This document shows positions 12,521-25,249 of a stretch of 64,000 bases of DNA, one piece after another. The stretch comes from Nephrocerus scutellatus (taxonomy: Eukaryota; Arthropoda; Insecta; Diptera; Pipunculidae), in the NCBI GenBank assembly GCA_947095585.1, contig OX352761.1, forward strand, positions 140,274,277 through 140,338,276, written 5' to 3'. The notes under the pieces are model-generated. The model was not told the DNA's origin. It made no database searches and saw nothing but the letters and a program-made list of their open reading frames with translations. The position numbers were made by a program, and so were the translations under genes. Positions within the stretch are counted from its first letter, which is position 1. The number at the start of each line of letters is the position of its first letter.

Positions 12521-14255
12521 GTCGGCAGTAGTCAAACCACTACCAACCGTATCAGGAGCAATGCCGGTAGACAGCTTCTTAATTGTAGATTACAAAATTT
12601 CTACTCAATATTGTACTTGGACTTGTACTTGTACTTACAGATCGCGCTTATTGTCTCTTTGTGTTATGCATTGCATTGCACCATATTCTGGCTGCGCATA
12701 GTCAGAATTAGAAATCCAATTTAGGATTGTAACAAGTTAGTGCGACAAAAAAGCCAAATTGTCGCTTCAACGTCTAAATTATCGAAATACAAGCCTGCAA
12801 TCCCAAATTTCTAATGTCAGACCCTATGCAGAATTTCTACATTAAAAACTCGGCTCAAGGAAAAATGGAACAAAAAAACTCCCCCCACCAAAAAAGATAA
12901 CTATGATAATCAATTAGTAGCGACATTCCGGCGTCGGAAAGTGAAGCATTAGCCTAATCTAGATGAGCCCCCCATGCTCCACTACCCAAATCAAACAGTG
13001 AAACAGAAAGGCGGTCGTCGGTCGCGGCCGGCGCAAAACGGAAATTAAAATGCAAAAGACAGGCGCGTGAAACGGAAATCGCGCGGAATTAATTTCGTTG
13101 CCACTATCATACAATACGATTAAGCGAATAATGGAATATTTTCTTTCTGTTATCAATTTTATTTAATTGAATCAAAGATTTTGTCCTATTGTCATTAGTG
13201 GTATAAATAAACCACTGACCTGCTAAACTAGCTGAGATGACGACGAGAGGATTCCTTAACATTATACTCTGTACTCCACCAAAAATCTAATATTTTGTAA
13301 AATGTAAATAATCGACATCCAAATTTCGATTCGATGCGGAATTTTCTAAATTGTCCGGATGACACAACAAAGGTATCAACATAATCCCGTGCACTTCAAT
13401 AACACCTAGAAATTCGAAATTTAAATCCCAATCTGAATCCATCTACATTCAGTGAAACATTGAATATAAAAACATTCCTTGCTGGCGTCAACCACTGAGA
13501 CCCAACAAACGTGGCTATAGTACGATCAAATGACTGAGCACTGCATTGGATGTCCTTTAGCCTCATAATAATAACTTCACGTCAATATTTGTGTGGGTGT
13601 GTATGTGTGCGACATGCAAGTGCAAGAGAACAACAATGACGGTAAACGGGAAAAGGATTTTGTTTTGGAAGTTATTTTAATGTCAACTCTTGTAACTTTG
13701 AAATACAAAACGCCAAAGGATTAAAGTGCGCATCTAGCAGCATACTGGCGGGAGGGATTTATTAAATAATACTCTGAGTATAGCCACTTTCTGTGGAATC
13801 ATCATAATTGCAAGTCATGTCAACGTCGACGAGGAGAGGAGAACCTGCAGCTGTTACTTTCATTTTCATTTTTCTGTGTATTTCTAAGAAAACCGTAAAA
13901 AACTCCAGCAGGTTGTAAATTATGGTGTTATAAGTACAACCTGGAAACCAATCCTTGGTGTGAAGCCCGGAAGATTCAAGCAAGAAAATCGGCAACCAAT
14001 TTGCTTTGATATTGCACTGAAATCTGGTCCGGGGAACGTCCGAAAACGAACTTTACGTTACGGATAATTGTGATGCTCCAAATCAAAAGTATTAAGTCAA
14101 AAAAGTGTCAAAAACCTTATTCTCCCCACTAAAATTCAAATAAATCTCATGTAGGTACAGTTGGAATATTTGAAGTGACCTCGATTCGCATTTTGTCTCA
14201 ATTATGAATTATGACATCTACAGCAGCCCAATTATCTTGATCTTTGTTTTTTTGT
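12521..14255. other. Gene-free stretch
   Basis: No recognisable gene or element. There is a GC-rich patch at about 13013-13050, and TG/TA-rich simple sequence near 13590-13612. Confidence 0.45.
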
Positions 14256-14301
14256 CGGTGCTTGGTGCTCGGTGCTCGGTGCTCGGTGCTCGGTGCTCGG
14301 T
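14256..14301 (+). repeat. Heptamer microsatellite (CGGTGCT)n
   Basis: Six tandem copies of CGGTGCT (the second with one change) plus a partial seventh. The tract is clean and probably length-variable. Confidence 0.9.
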
Positions 14302-15489
14302 TATCGGAATTATAATTGACTTTCGTCCAATTTAGAAAATCCTTTTTCCAATTCAAAGTATCCTGTGCCAAATGGGTTTTTGTAAGCTTCCCAACTTGCG
14401 CAATTTATCTGCATTATAGTCGAGCGTCTATATATGTGCTCGTATGTAATAATAAGTTGGACGCTGCATTCAAACGTTTAATAAGTTCAAGTTCGTGCAT
14501 TCGTCCACCCGTCCGCCCTTCCGCCCCTTCGGCCTGCTCGTTGCTTGAACGTTCTACAAAATATGACATTATATAATGTGGGCGCAAGTTCCAAAAAATA
14601 ATCATAAATTGATTCAATTTATGATGGAACGAAACTGGTGAAACAATAACCCATTGAAACGTGGTGAGGAGGAGGAGGAGGACCAAGAAAATCTAATTTC
14701 ACTTTTTTGTGTTTTTGCCTGCACCATGCGGACGGCGGCGTGCACACGAATGCCAACTAAGTCGACTGTTTTCGCGGGCGGGGCGGGACCGGAGCCGGGG
14801 CAACTGGCAATAGCAAACTCCAGCGCTTGCCATTTTGCTATATGATTTCTCTTATTTTTTATAGCTCGTCCAAGACAAATGCACCACTTTTAAATTGCCT
14901 TTCACATAAAGAAACTGCTTTTCTCTTTGTATTGTTTTATATTTTCTATTTTCAATTTTTTGCAAAAGCAGGATACCACCGTCACGTCACCATCAGCTGG
15001 TTTAGGGCATAAGTCAAAAGGATTTGCCGCATATGTATATTATATTCAATTAATTTCTTGTTAGTTGCCATATATTCCGTTCGCTGAATTGTTTTTCCCC
15101 ATTTGATGGATAAAAATTTTCCAATGGGAAATTCTGAGAAAATCACAAATTCTTATTAAAAAAAAAAACAACAACAATGAAAGCAAGCGAAAACGATAAA
15201 CGTCGTTTTAATCAAATTGGCTATCTGTAAAAAAGTCATTTTTCTCCGACATCAAAGTGCAGGCGTGTATAAGACATTTTGTTTCAAACGCCACCTTCCT
15301 TCTTTTAATTGATATTTAAAAGAGAAAATTTAGACTTATTCTTAGTTGATAGACATTTTTAGTTAGCCCGCAAACGTTGGTAGAAGTTTTATAAGAGAAG
15401 TTCTTCAAATTATGTGCATTAGTGGGTAAAGTGCAGTGTTTTCGGTTAAATTTAAAAAAATATTATATTTATAAAGAATCAAAGACGAC
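14302..15489. other. Gene-free stretch with GC-rich islands
   Basis: Two GC-rich patches (about 14500-14545 and 14727-14825) stand out from AT-rich surroundings. The second contains GCGGGCGGGGCGGGACCGG. They could mark a promoter or 5' UTR of a gene outside view. No coding exon can be supported. Confidence 0.35.
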
Positions 15490-15576
15490 GTGGTGATACT
15501 TGTATTAGGACAGTACCCTTCTGTGATTAGTGAAGTCATGGAAAGGGTTCTAAGCAGGGTAAGCTGTGGTATAGGA

Positions 15577-16028
15577 GTCAACTTTAGAAAAAGTAAAATG
15601 GAAGTGTTTACCACTAAGTCCAACATACGAAATTTGGCCCTCCCCAAGCTCAATGATCAGACACTTACAATTACCTCAGACGCTAAATACCTTGCTGTGA
15701 TCCTAGATAGGAAACTCAGCTGAAAGTCCAATATAGAATTTAAGCATGTATTGCATCAGTAAGAAATGGGGCTTGCAGCCGAGGATGACTCTATGGCTGT
15801 CAACTCTAGAAAAACTAAAATGGAAGTGTTCACCACTAAGTCCAACCTCCCGAATTTTGACCTCCCCAAACTTAATGATCAGGCACTTAAAATTACCTCA
15901 GACTCTAAATATGTGATCCTAGATAGGAAACTCAGCTGAAAGTCCAGCCAATATAGAATTTAGGGCTTAGAAAGCATGTATTGCATCAGTAAGAAATGGG
16001 GCCTGCAGCAGAGGATGACTCTATGGCT
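15577..16028 (+). repeat. Tandem duplication inside the LINE, unit about 222-230 bp
   Basis: Copy 1 is 15577-15798 and copy 2 is 15799-16028. Both start GTCAACT(T/C)TAGAAAAA and end GAGGATGACTCTATGGCT. Both carry the same in-frame TGA in CTCAGCTGAAAGTCC, where the family has Trp. The stop therefore came before the duplication. Confidence 0.9.
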
Positions 16029-16617
16029 GTACACAGCGATGGTACGCCCTATTCTTAACTATGGAGAGCAAGTCTGGTGACCGGCGATTAACAAGAAGTA
16101 AAATGCCAGCAAGCTAGGTAGAATACAAAATTAGCAACTGTTAGTATATCTTAGCACTACAACACTACAATCTTGTCCTACCGATGCTCTCAATACAATT
16201 CTACACCTATTACCCCCCGACCTATTTATTAAATACGTTGCGACCGCCACCGCCTCAGAGAAGCTAGGTCGATTGTTGCCAAACCATATGGACACTGCAA
16301 CGACTCGACTAATGCACTCCTAAATTTTACTTCAGCCACAGCTTTGCCGTAGACTTTCCGAATATAGAAAGTTGGAAGAACGGGGGAGTACTGGGTCTCT
16401 TTGAAGTTACTCTATTCACTGACGGATACAATATGAGAAATGGAGTCGGCGTTGGAGTCTTCTTAGAAAAACCTAATCTTTTAATGTCATATAAGCTGCC
16501 CGACTCTGCCAGCGTCTTTCTGGCGGAGATTCTGGCAATTTCAGGTCACTTGCTAACAATACCGCTATAACTGGTATGGTTGGCATATGCGTGGAGAACC
16601 AATCTGCAACTAAAGCC

Positions 16618-17451
16618 ATTATTCATCATCATATTTGGCTCTACAACCGGGGTCCTGGTCCTAAGAAAAATTTCTTCATTAGCCCCGGTTTTGAGCACTA
16701 AACTCTGGGCATCGCTATCGTGTTCCATAAATCCTATCGCAAAAGACTTTCCGAGCAGAATCCTCTTCGCTCATGCGAGCTGGGGGTCTTGCCCACCGGA
16801 GCCTACTGAGCTTAATTCTATTCACGATGCTATGAACATCGCGGTAACGCTCGTAAATCTCATCATTATAGAGTCACCGTAATCGTCCTTCCTCACATAC
16901 GACGCCAACGATTCTCCGTAAGACTTTTCTCTCGAATGCGGCTAAGAGGTCTGATTACTTTTTGCCAAGCACCCAAGTCTCGGATCCATATGCAAGTACT
17001 GGTAAGACCATTATCTTAAATACCAGCAACATGGATGTTATAGTTAAATTCCTGGATTTGAGAGCTTTAAGCTTTGTTGACTTTAAGCAATCGTGCGCGT
17101 ATTTCTGGTTCCATGCTGTTATTGGCTGCAATAGTTGACTCCATATAGTTAAAGGATTGCACTACTTCAAATTCGCGCTCTACTATTATAATTGCGGGAC
17201 CACTGTTTGATCTTCTGCTCGCAGACGTGGCCACCATGTACTTTGTTTTGCTCTCATTTATGTGAAGCCCCAGATTTTGTGCCGCCCGCTCGATCTGGAT
17301 GAAAGCTTAATGCACAGTATCTGAATGGTTTTATAGAGGATTGATCCTCTCGCCGTTACGTCAGTTACGTCTCGAATTACTTTCTCCAACGCCAGATTGA
17401 AGAGGACTCAGGCCAATCCATCCCCTTGTCGGAGCCCGTCATAGATTTTGA
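16618..17451 (-). mobile_element. RTE-type LINE insertion, 5' truncated, minus strand
   Basis: It ends (minus strand) in GGTTGTAGAGCCAAATATG followed by ATGATG repeats, the same 3' end as the RTE copy at 35115-35158. Its body encodes the RT C-terminal half (GLRQGD near 17430, then SETW-like and FERKVLRRIVG-like segments) with many stops. It is bounded by the direct repeat AAAGCC (16612-16617 and 17452-17457), a 6-bp target-site duplication. Joining the flanks restores the RNase H frame of the host LINE. Confidence 0.85.
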
Positions 17452-18164
17452 AAAGCCGTTATAGCGACTAGCAAAAACTCAAAACTTGTTATGCAGCTCC
17501 AAGCTGGATTGACCTCGGTAAGCCAAAGCATAGACCCTAGTATGGATACAGGGGCACAGCGACATTGACGGCAATGAGAAGGCGGACGTACTGGCGAAGA
17601 AGGGCGTAACATTGGACATCGACTACATGAAGGGAGTCTGCTGCCCATTGAGCCCCGTCAGGGAACGTGTTCTTACCTTCCATACCCCCAAGGCTCAATT
17701 CATGTGAATTGACTTAACCAAGTTCACTACATCGTGGGCGATGTGGCCATTCTATAATAAAAATAAATCTAACAAACTGATCTCCAGATCACTGGCCATT
17801 GGCTCGGTGGGCAGCCACGCAGCCCAACTGGGAATACCGCATAATATATTTTGCAGAAGTTGCAGAGATGTTAATGAGAAAGAAACTCTCATGCATTATC
17901 TATACAAATGTCCAGCCCTTACGGACTCCCGACTCCACAAATTGGGAATATATTTCTATGCCGATCTGAGGAAACTTTCAGAGTGCCGGATCGCCGAACT
18001 GATCCCGTACCTGAATGCTATAGGTTGTTATAACCATTTCCAGATATCTATCACGGCCTATGGTGTCGTCCCGAGGTCTTTGGTTACAAAATGTCGCACT
18101 CTACCGCTATTTGAGGCCCTCGCTAACGCAGCGCAGACCACCATTCTACTTATCTAACTAAAAG

Positions 18165-21100
18165 ATCAAAAAAAGGCTTTTTAAGCTTTTCATAAAAATT
18201 CATGCGATTGGCTTCATCGTTTGATGAGCATCCATTAACGTTAGCGCAGCCCATTCTATCATTTCGTACGTTAATCAAATTTTAGCGGAATTCAAAATTT
18301 TTAAGAAGTGGAAACACGCCAATGCACCTTCCATACCGTGATTGCTGTCTTCTGCTCCTCGACCAACCCGTTTTGAAGTATAATTTCATTTCAAAGGAAT
18401 CTTTTACTCCCGAAACTTTGTCCTGGCGAATTGCGATTCGCATTCAGCGCATACTCATGTGCGAGGGTATTTTGTTCATTAACTTTGCAATTATTTGTCT
18501 TCAGCCGCGTGTAGCGAAACCGATCGGTGCAACTGATAGAATTTGCTGGTGGACTCTTCCCTGCAATGCCAAAGGAAATTTTGCCATTTATCTTGAGCGT
18601 GGCTGAGAAAAGGGGAGTTTCACCACACAGCAGCACAGCCGGTCATATGAACAAAGGATTCGCCGGGAGAATGTGAACCTTGTTAAATGCGGTTATATGC
18701 GAATTCCGTAGGGTATCTGTATGTGCCACCTGCAGCGCTACATATGTTCTGTGATACGTATCTTAAAAAAGAAGCACTCTCCGGGTGCTCTTTACTGAAA
18801 ACTGCATTCTGTCGGCAGCTTTCAGTGCTGCAGAAGAATGGATTTTCATATCAAGTTTGCCTTTAGTTCAAAACTAAAGTTAGCTATTTAATTGTGTGCG
18901 GATTTCATTTAGTATCGTAAAATGGGTAAATTCCCTAAATTTGAAGATAACAAATTTCGAAATATACTGTGGTTTTTGCAAAAATTAAGTCAATAATATT
19001 ATCTGGTGCTATTGATGTGTTCTTAATGCCTAAAGGCAGTGGTTTTTTTTTCTGTTTTACCCGCTTTAGAAAAATTTCCAAATTATTTTGAGAACTGAAC
19101 TGAAAACAAACAACTCGCCCGTAAGAATGATAAGGAGAGGGCCGGGTGTTATGCACTTGTACGGTCAAATGTACTGTACATATTATGAAAAGGCAGCGAT
19201 ATTGAGATTTGAAACCTGCCTTACTTGCGCAATTTCTCTGCTTATGCCAAAGAAACAAGAGTTGCATGCAATACTTTGTTTCATTAATTAACCAAATGCG
19301 TAACTGAGAGTTTATTTCCAAAGGATGCATCCAGTAAACACTAGACATAATACTTACCTGCTAGGTACTGTATTGTATGATGGATGGTCAGTAGTAGCAG
19401 TCAGTTTTTTGTTCAAATAACAGTGGCGTGAATAAAAAACCAACTGAGAAAACTGCACAAATTTGCGAAATGAAGTAATTTTTAAGATTTTATTCTAGTA
19501 ATAATATTAATAAAAAGTCAAATGTAATGTCAATGTCACAACATTGTAAAATTAATACAGTTTAGAGTTTTAAGTGGTGGTTCGCTTTTTCCGTACATCA
19601 CTGTAAATTCATATGTTATAATTGAGTGTGCAAATATTAAGCTCTGTATGTGCACCTGGTATCTATCTTCTGATCCCTTGGGTTGTTATTAAATCTCGAA
19701 ATTTCATATTTTTGCTTGAAGAGCTTCTTTGAAGATGTAAAATACTTCAGAAACCTAGATAGGTAGATACCTTGCAAAGATGCAAATTAAATTACTTATT
19801 GCATCACATTTATTTAATTGAATTTTTTATTAGAATATTAGCCAAGATATGCAAACAATTTTGTTTAGTTTATAATCTAAGCAGCCAGGAATTTAAGCTG
19901 CACTTGCTGTGTCCAACATGATACTCTATATATATTGATTCTTATGGATATGGTTATAGAAATCCTGCCAAAATTACTATCACCTTGTATTCTATTTTAT
20001 TATTTTTAACCCCTTACATGCGCCATCGTGCAGCGCTCGAAAGATTATTAAAGAAAAATAGTTTCCCAAATTTAAATGTAACTTTTTTCGTTAGACTTTA
20101 ATTACCACCAACAAATGTTGTTCAAGACTAAACTATTGTCGTAATTAGTGTGTAGCTTGCATGGTTTTTCTTTAATAAACCAAGAAGCGTAAGCGTTAAC
20201 AAATTTTTGTAATAATTCGTGCAACCTTTAGCAAGACATCAATTACCCGTGAACTAACAATAATGAGTACACATTGAGGCGTGAACGTTCATTTAAGTTT
20301 CCTGCTTGCTTCGCAACGTAGTGCAAATTTATTGCACCACCATCTGTTCTTATCTTGAGTTAACGTTTATTACCCAATGATTTGTAGTACGGTGGCTGAA
20401 GTGTTTTAGTTATTTGCTTTCCTCCTTTTACTGACTGTCATTTTATTTTCAAATTTACAGTTTTCGACCAACTGTTTTTAACAGATTTTCATGTAAGTGA
20501 AAATTTCTTTTGGCATACGCAATTTTCCTACTCATACTCTGCCAATGAATGTGCAATTGCTTTCATAAACTTTCGTTAACACTAATATAGCCAGAGTGAA
20601 CGATTATCTAACATTTTATATAAGATGTTACATACAGTGTGTGTACATTCTTCAAATTATTGCTACATTCTGTTTAAATTTTCAAAGTAAGCTATACCCA
20701 AGTGTATGCAATGAAAGATATTCAGAAACAAATCCTGTGCTTCTTACCATTGTGGATACTACTGAACTTTTTCTTCTTTTTGAAATGTGATATGAATTTA
20801 GTTACTCTAGTAGGAAAAATCTAACTGAGGTCTTTAGAAGATATTCAGACTTAATCACTGGCGGTTCCCTCACTGTTCAAGGAACTGAAATGATTATTAG
20901 ATTTAAGTTTTAAAAATTTCCGCTTTTATCGACGTTTTTATGCCATACAACCTGTAAGAAGCGGGTTTTCTAGTATTTCTTGCGGCTCAAAACCAATGTA
21001 AGACTTTAGTCTAGCAAGCTTCGCCATGAATATTCGAAAACCTGTGGAAACCAAACAGGAATACTATTGGAACTCCGTAAGCCCATGTACAACTATCAAG

Positions 21101-24100
21101 ATATGTGTTTTTTAATTGGGACGCCCCATATTTTCCGAAGGGTGTCTTAGCTGTGTGTGAAGTTAGCTGCAGTGTATATGACTCATGCTGGATGAAGAAC
21201 AAACAGCCCTATGCTTTTTATGTATCTATCGTTTTTTTCCAGTCTTAAAATGAACATTTTGAGAATGAATATAATAGCGAACAAAGAACTTTAAATACCT
21301 TCAATGCCACAGCAGCATGATTACAAACTTTATTTAGCATGATTACATTATTTCCTTCAACTATCAAAACATTTCAACTCTTTATGTGAACCGTAAGCGT
21401 GGTTAAGGATCGGAACTGATCGATATACTTATTTAGTCAATAGAAAGGTATTTTCAACCATGCTACCCGCCTATTGAAGGTGCCGTAAAAGTTGGTTGCT
21501 TGCGAGCGATACTTTGACGAATGAATGTATACATCTGTGGTTGATTTAACCAAAACAAATAAATTAAAAAAAACTTCGTTTTTCAGGTATCTTTTATGTA
21601 TACATACATCGAAACAATAAAATGAATTAGATCATCCGATGTTGGAACTAGATCAAGGTATGGAAAATAGCGTAGAAACTGTTTTGATTTCTATGCAGAT
21701 ATCTTTCAATATGGCACGTCAAGCATATTGCTTGAAAAAGCATTACATTAAGCAAATTTATTTGACCCACAAAAATATCTTATCCAAGCAAATATTTTTC
21801 TTTGTGTTCCCACACGTCCGTATATGCTTATCTCGAACTTTGAAAATAAAAATGGTAACAAGACACGAAATCAAAGAATCTCTAATATTTCCGAAGAACA
21901 ACAATTTACATACCTATATACATTGTCGGCTACAATTTGCCCATTCCTACTCAGTTATGCCGGAATAAAATGTTTAATTTTCTATGTAAATACTCGTATC
22001 AAAAACAGCAATAATTGAAGGGGAATACAGCAGGAAATTCGCCGAAATCTTTCATTAAATTCATGGAAGATCCAGCGTCGCACACATCTTAACGACCTTT
22101 TCTCGATGACAAGTCACGTTTCGCAGGGAAATTTTATGACAATATATGACTGTGGGTCCGATAGATTCGTATCGAATATTAGTTGTTACGAAAACATATT
22201 ACTGTTGTTGGATGTATCATATATGTGTGTACATTATGCTAATAAATGTATTTGCGGAAATAAACAGAAATAGCAAATTTGTATTCAAATTAAACGCTGA
22301 TGAAATCGTCTCCTTTGGTTGTCTATCGTCTGTGCAGCTGCGTAACCAAGGGTTCTTCGAAAGGGAAGGATGATGTGAGACTTTCTGATTAATTTGGAGG
22401 GTGCGGATGGCATATTGAGTTAGCTTGTTTCAAGGCCTTGATTATGAAGTTATTTCTGGTAAACAAGCTCATTCAATTTACACGAAAACAATACGAAATA
22501 ATATCCTTATTCAAATCAATATTTTATGGATCTAGAAATCAGATAAATTTATTAATTTAAATAAATGTGTCTTACACTTCCTCTGCCGCACTGCAATTTC
22601 ATTTTGTAGTTTTACCATCTTAATGTTGCACATCTCGTTCATATTCAAACGTTATCTTTCTGTCCAATTACTATATATAAATAGCATGACATTTACAAAG
22701 CGAAAAAAATAAAATTAAGTTAATTTTGCAACCGCTTCAATGCACGGTTTAAACGTAAACACAAAGTAAAGTAACCCTACGTACAGCTGAGTGTTTTGAA
22801 CTCGTTTCGTACTTAAAGCTGCAACATAATTTTCTTTCAAACTTTGAACAAGGGCAGGCAACAGACCACGACTGTAATGCTCTGCAGTGTTAAGTTGGGG
22901 CAAATAATGCTCATAATAAATAATTTTACACTTGAGATTACTTTCCACACAGAGCAGCAAATCCGGTCAAGTATTAAATTTTATATACCGACTTTTGTTT
23001 TCCATAAAGACGGTGGTGGTATTAGTACACACTGAGTGAACCACTGCTCAGCAAGGATGCTTTTTCTAAAGTTTCCTGAATGCTGTGGGACAAATTCATT
23101 TTGTGTCATTCAGAGAATTCCTTAAGCTGTTTCATTGATACGCTTTGATGGTGCTGATCAAAATTATCGTAACAGTGATTTATGTAGTAACGTAAAGCTT
23201 ATTTCATTAAAGACTGACATGGCAAATGGCTAAGCCTGTGGTATTTAAGAAACAATTCACCTTGTCTGGCTCCACTATGCAGCTATGGTTGCACTTTTTG
23301 ATTTTTTCCCATGTCCCTCGTTCTCCTTTTGAGACAGAGTGTAGATGCGATGATGATAATATTAAAAGAGATTAAGACTAATAAGAGATATTATCTTAAA
23401 GGATATTGCCACATGTAGTTAGGTATTATGAATGCGCTCTACAGGATTAGGAAACAAAACGGAAACAAGAGCAATAGCAAGAATGGTGTGGAAATTGTGT
23501 TTAAAGGTAGGTACACGCGTGCAGCACTTCCAGCACACGATGACCTCTAAGGGACTATCGTAATGATGGCTTTTCACTTAAATAGAAAAAGAGAACAATT
23601 TTAGCTTCAGATATTCTGCAAGCCAAAATGAATTATTAAAGATGAGATCATATTGTTGATGTTCACATAGTAAACACATGGCCGCGATTGACCACACACA
23701 TTGGAAATGAATCAAAATGTTACAGCAATTTGCATTAAATTTACGAGTATTTAAAAACCAAATTAAAAGTGATTTAAATTAAACTTCCATTTCAACTGTA
23801 ATGACATTGGAGTCACTTCATCTTCAAAATCATGACCACCTAAATAATTTTCAGCACACGACCTACTCCGTGCATTAAATTAATGAACCTTCTAAATATG
23901 TTGAACCACAAAAATCCCTGCATCGAAATTATGTTGGTTTATTTTGGTTGGTTGGTTTTATTTATTTATTTATTTTTGTTTTAAAAATGTTTGAGGCCTA
24001 TTCCACCTTGTTAAATAATTAAACGCGTATACGAACACCACGAAATGACAGGATGTTTATATTTAGATTTGAGATAGCGTTTCAAAGTTTTTTTATGACT

Positions 24101-25249
24101 TCCCTTAACATTTCCGATGCCGCCATCTTAGAGGTAGAAAATGTTGTCTCAATATTTTGTAATTATTATTGTAATGACTAAGATTTATGCGGCTGTCCTT
24201 TTGTTTCAAGATGGCATTTATTGAATACTATGATTTATGATTTATTGCTGGCACAATTTTTCTGTCTTGAAGTGGAACTTTTTCATCAGATCACATTTGA
24301 CAGTGGTGCAATGTTAAAAAGAAACTTTTTATTTTCGGCGAGCACAGAAGCTCTGAAGATGGTTACACATCATAATAATCCCCAACAAAGCTGGATGAAT
24401 AGGATACTCTACATAGAAGGGACACAGACATTATGCTGCCGCATAATGTCACCGCGCAATGAAGCAAAATAAATGACGAAACGACGGAATAAGGACAATA
24501 TGTCAGAAAATCTTTCATGGTTAATATGTAACCGTTTGCTAGCAGGCATGTTGTGACTAAACTAAATGTCACTTCTTTGAACTACTTCCTTTTTAGCCTA
24601 CATCTTATGTTTGAATTTAACTGACTGCAATCAACAAAGTATTCTTCTGTCGAGTTTTGGAACAATTTGAACTGATAAGCTTTGTTCGATGAGTGCCATA
24701 AGGTCATAAACCTTTTAGTACCCGCTGTTTAATTTATTTTGTTTTGCCAAATTAATAATTAACCTACCGGCAGATTATGTAAAATAAGTCGAATCTAAAT
24801 AAAAATATTTTATATTACTGGTGCGTAACCGCGAGAAACTCCAATGTATTTCTTCGTCCGGTGATATATGCCAGGGCAGTATTTGTTTATTCTGAATTTC
24901 CTGGCTACGCTTTTACCTGTCATGGCATTGAACACATATCCGTTACCTAAATATCAAAACCGCCCATTATAGGAATAGTTTTCTTGTTTCATTTTTTGTC
25001 AATAGTCTTACAACGAAAATATTTCCCAATTTATATTTAAAACTCGCCAAGGGGTTTCATTGATGAAAATATGTATGATCCCCAAAATAATTTCCACGTG
25101 TTCACCTAATCAAAGTGCACAGTAAGTACTCGTTGTTACCACTCGAGCTACGTAAGACTGTTATGTAAAGAAATGTAAGATGAAATTTGGTTACAGTTAC
25201 AGAATAACTTGCAGCTCTGTTAGTAAGTCCTACTTCCACCTCCTCGTGG
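18165..25249. other. Long gene-free stretch
   Basis: About 7 kb of AT-rich DNA with only short unrelated frames on both strands (up to about 137 codons at 18935-19348 minus, no recognisable domain). No element ends or tandem arrays of note were seen. Confidence 0.45.

Larger units (their letters stand above)
15490..18160 (+). mobile_element. LINE remnant with RNase H (LOA/R1/I-type), plus strand, split by an RTE insertion
   Basis: 15490-16030 encodes the C-terminal part of a reverse transcriptase twice (see the tandem duplication). It is followed by LYTAMVRPILNYG, typical of the RT thumb region. RNase H begins near 16400 with LFTDGYNMRNGVG and continues to VENQSATKA at 16617, where a minus-strand RTE copy interrupts it. 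It resumes at 17458, then shows WIQGHSDIDGNEKAD (the RNase H GH..I.GNE.AD motif). A C-terminal Cys/His segment with CRSC...HYLYKC lies at about 17850-17920. Many stops and frameshifts; inactive. Confidence 0.85.

Noticed and set aside
18935..19348. 137-codon minus-strand frame as a gene
   Set aside because: No domain, no splice or promoter context. A shorter frame overlaps it on the other strand.
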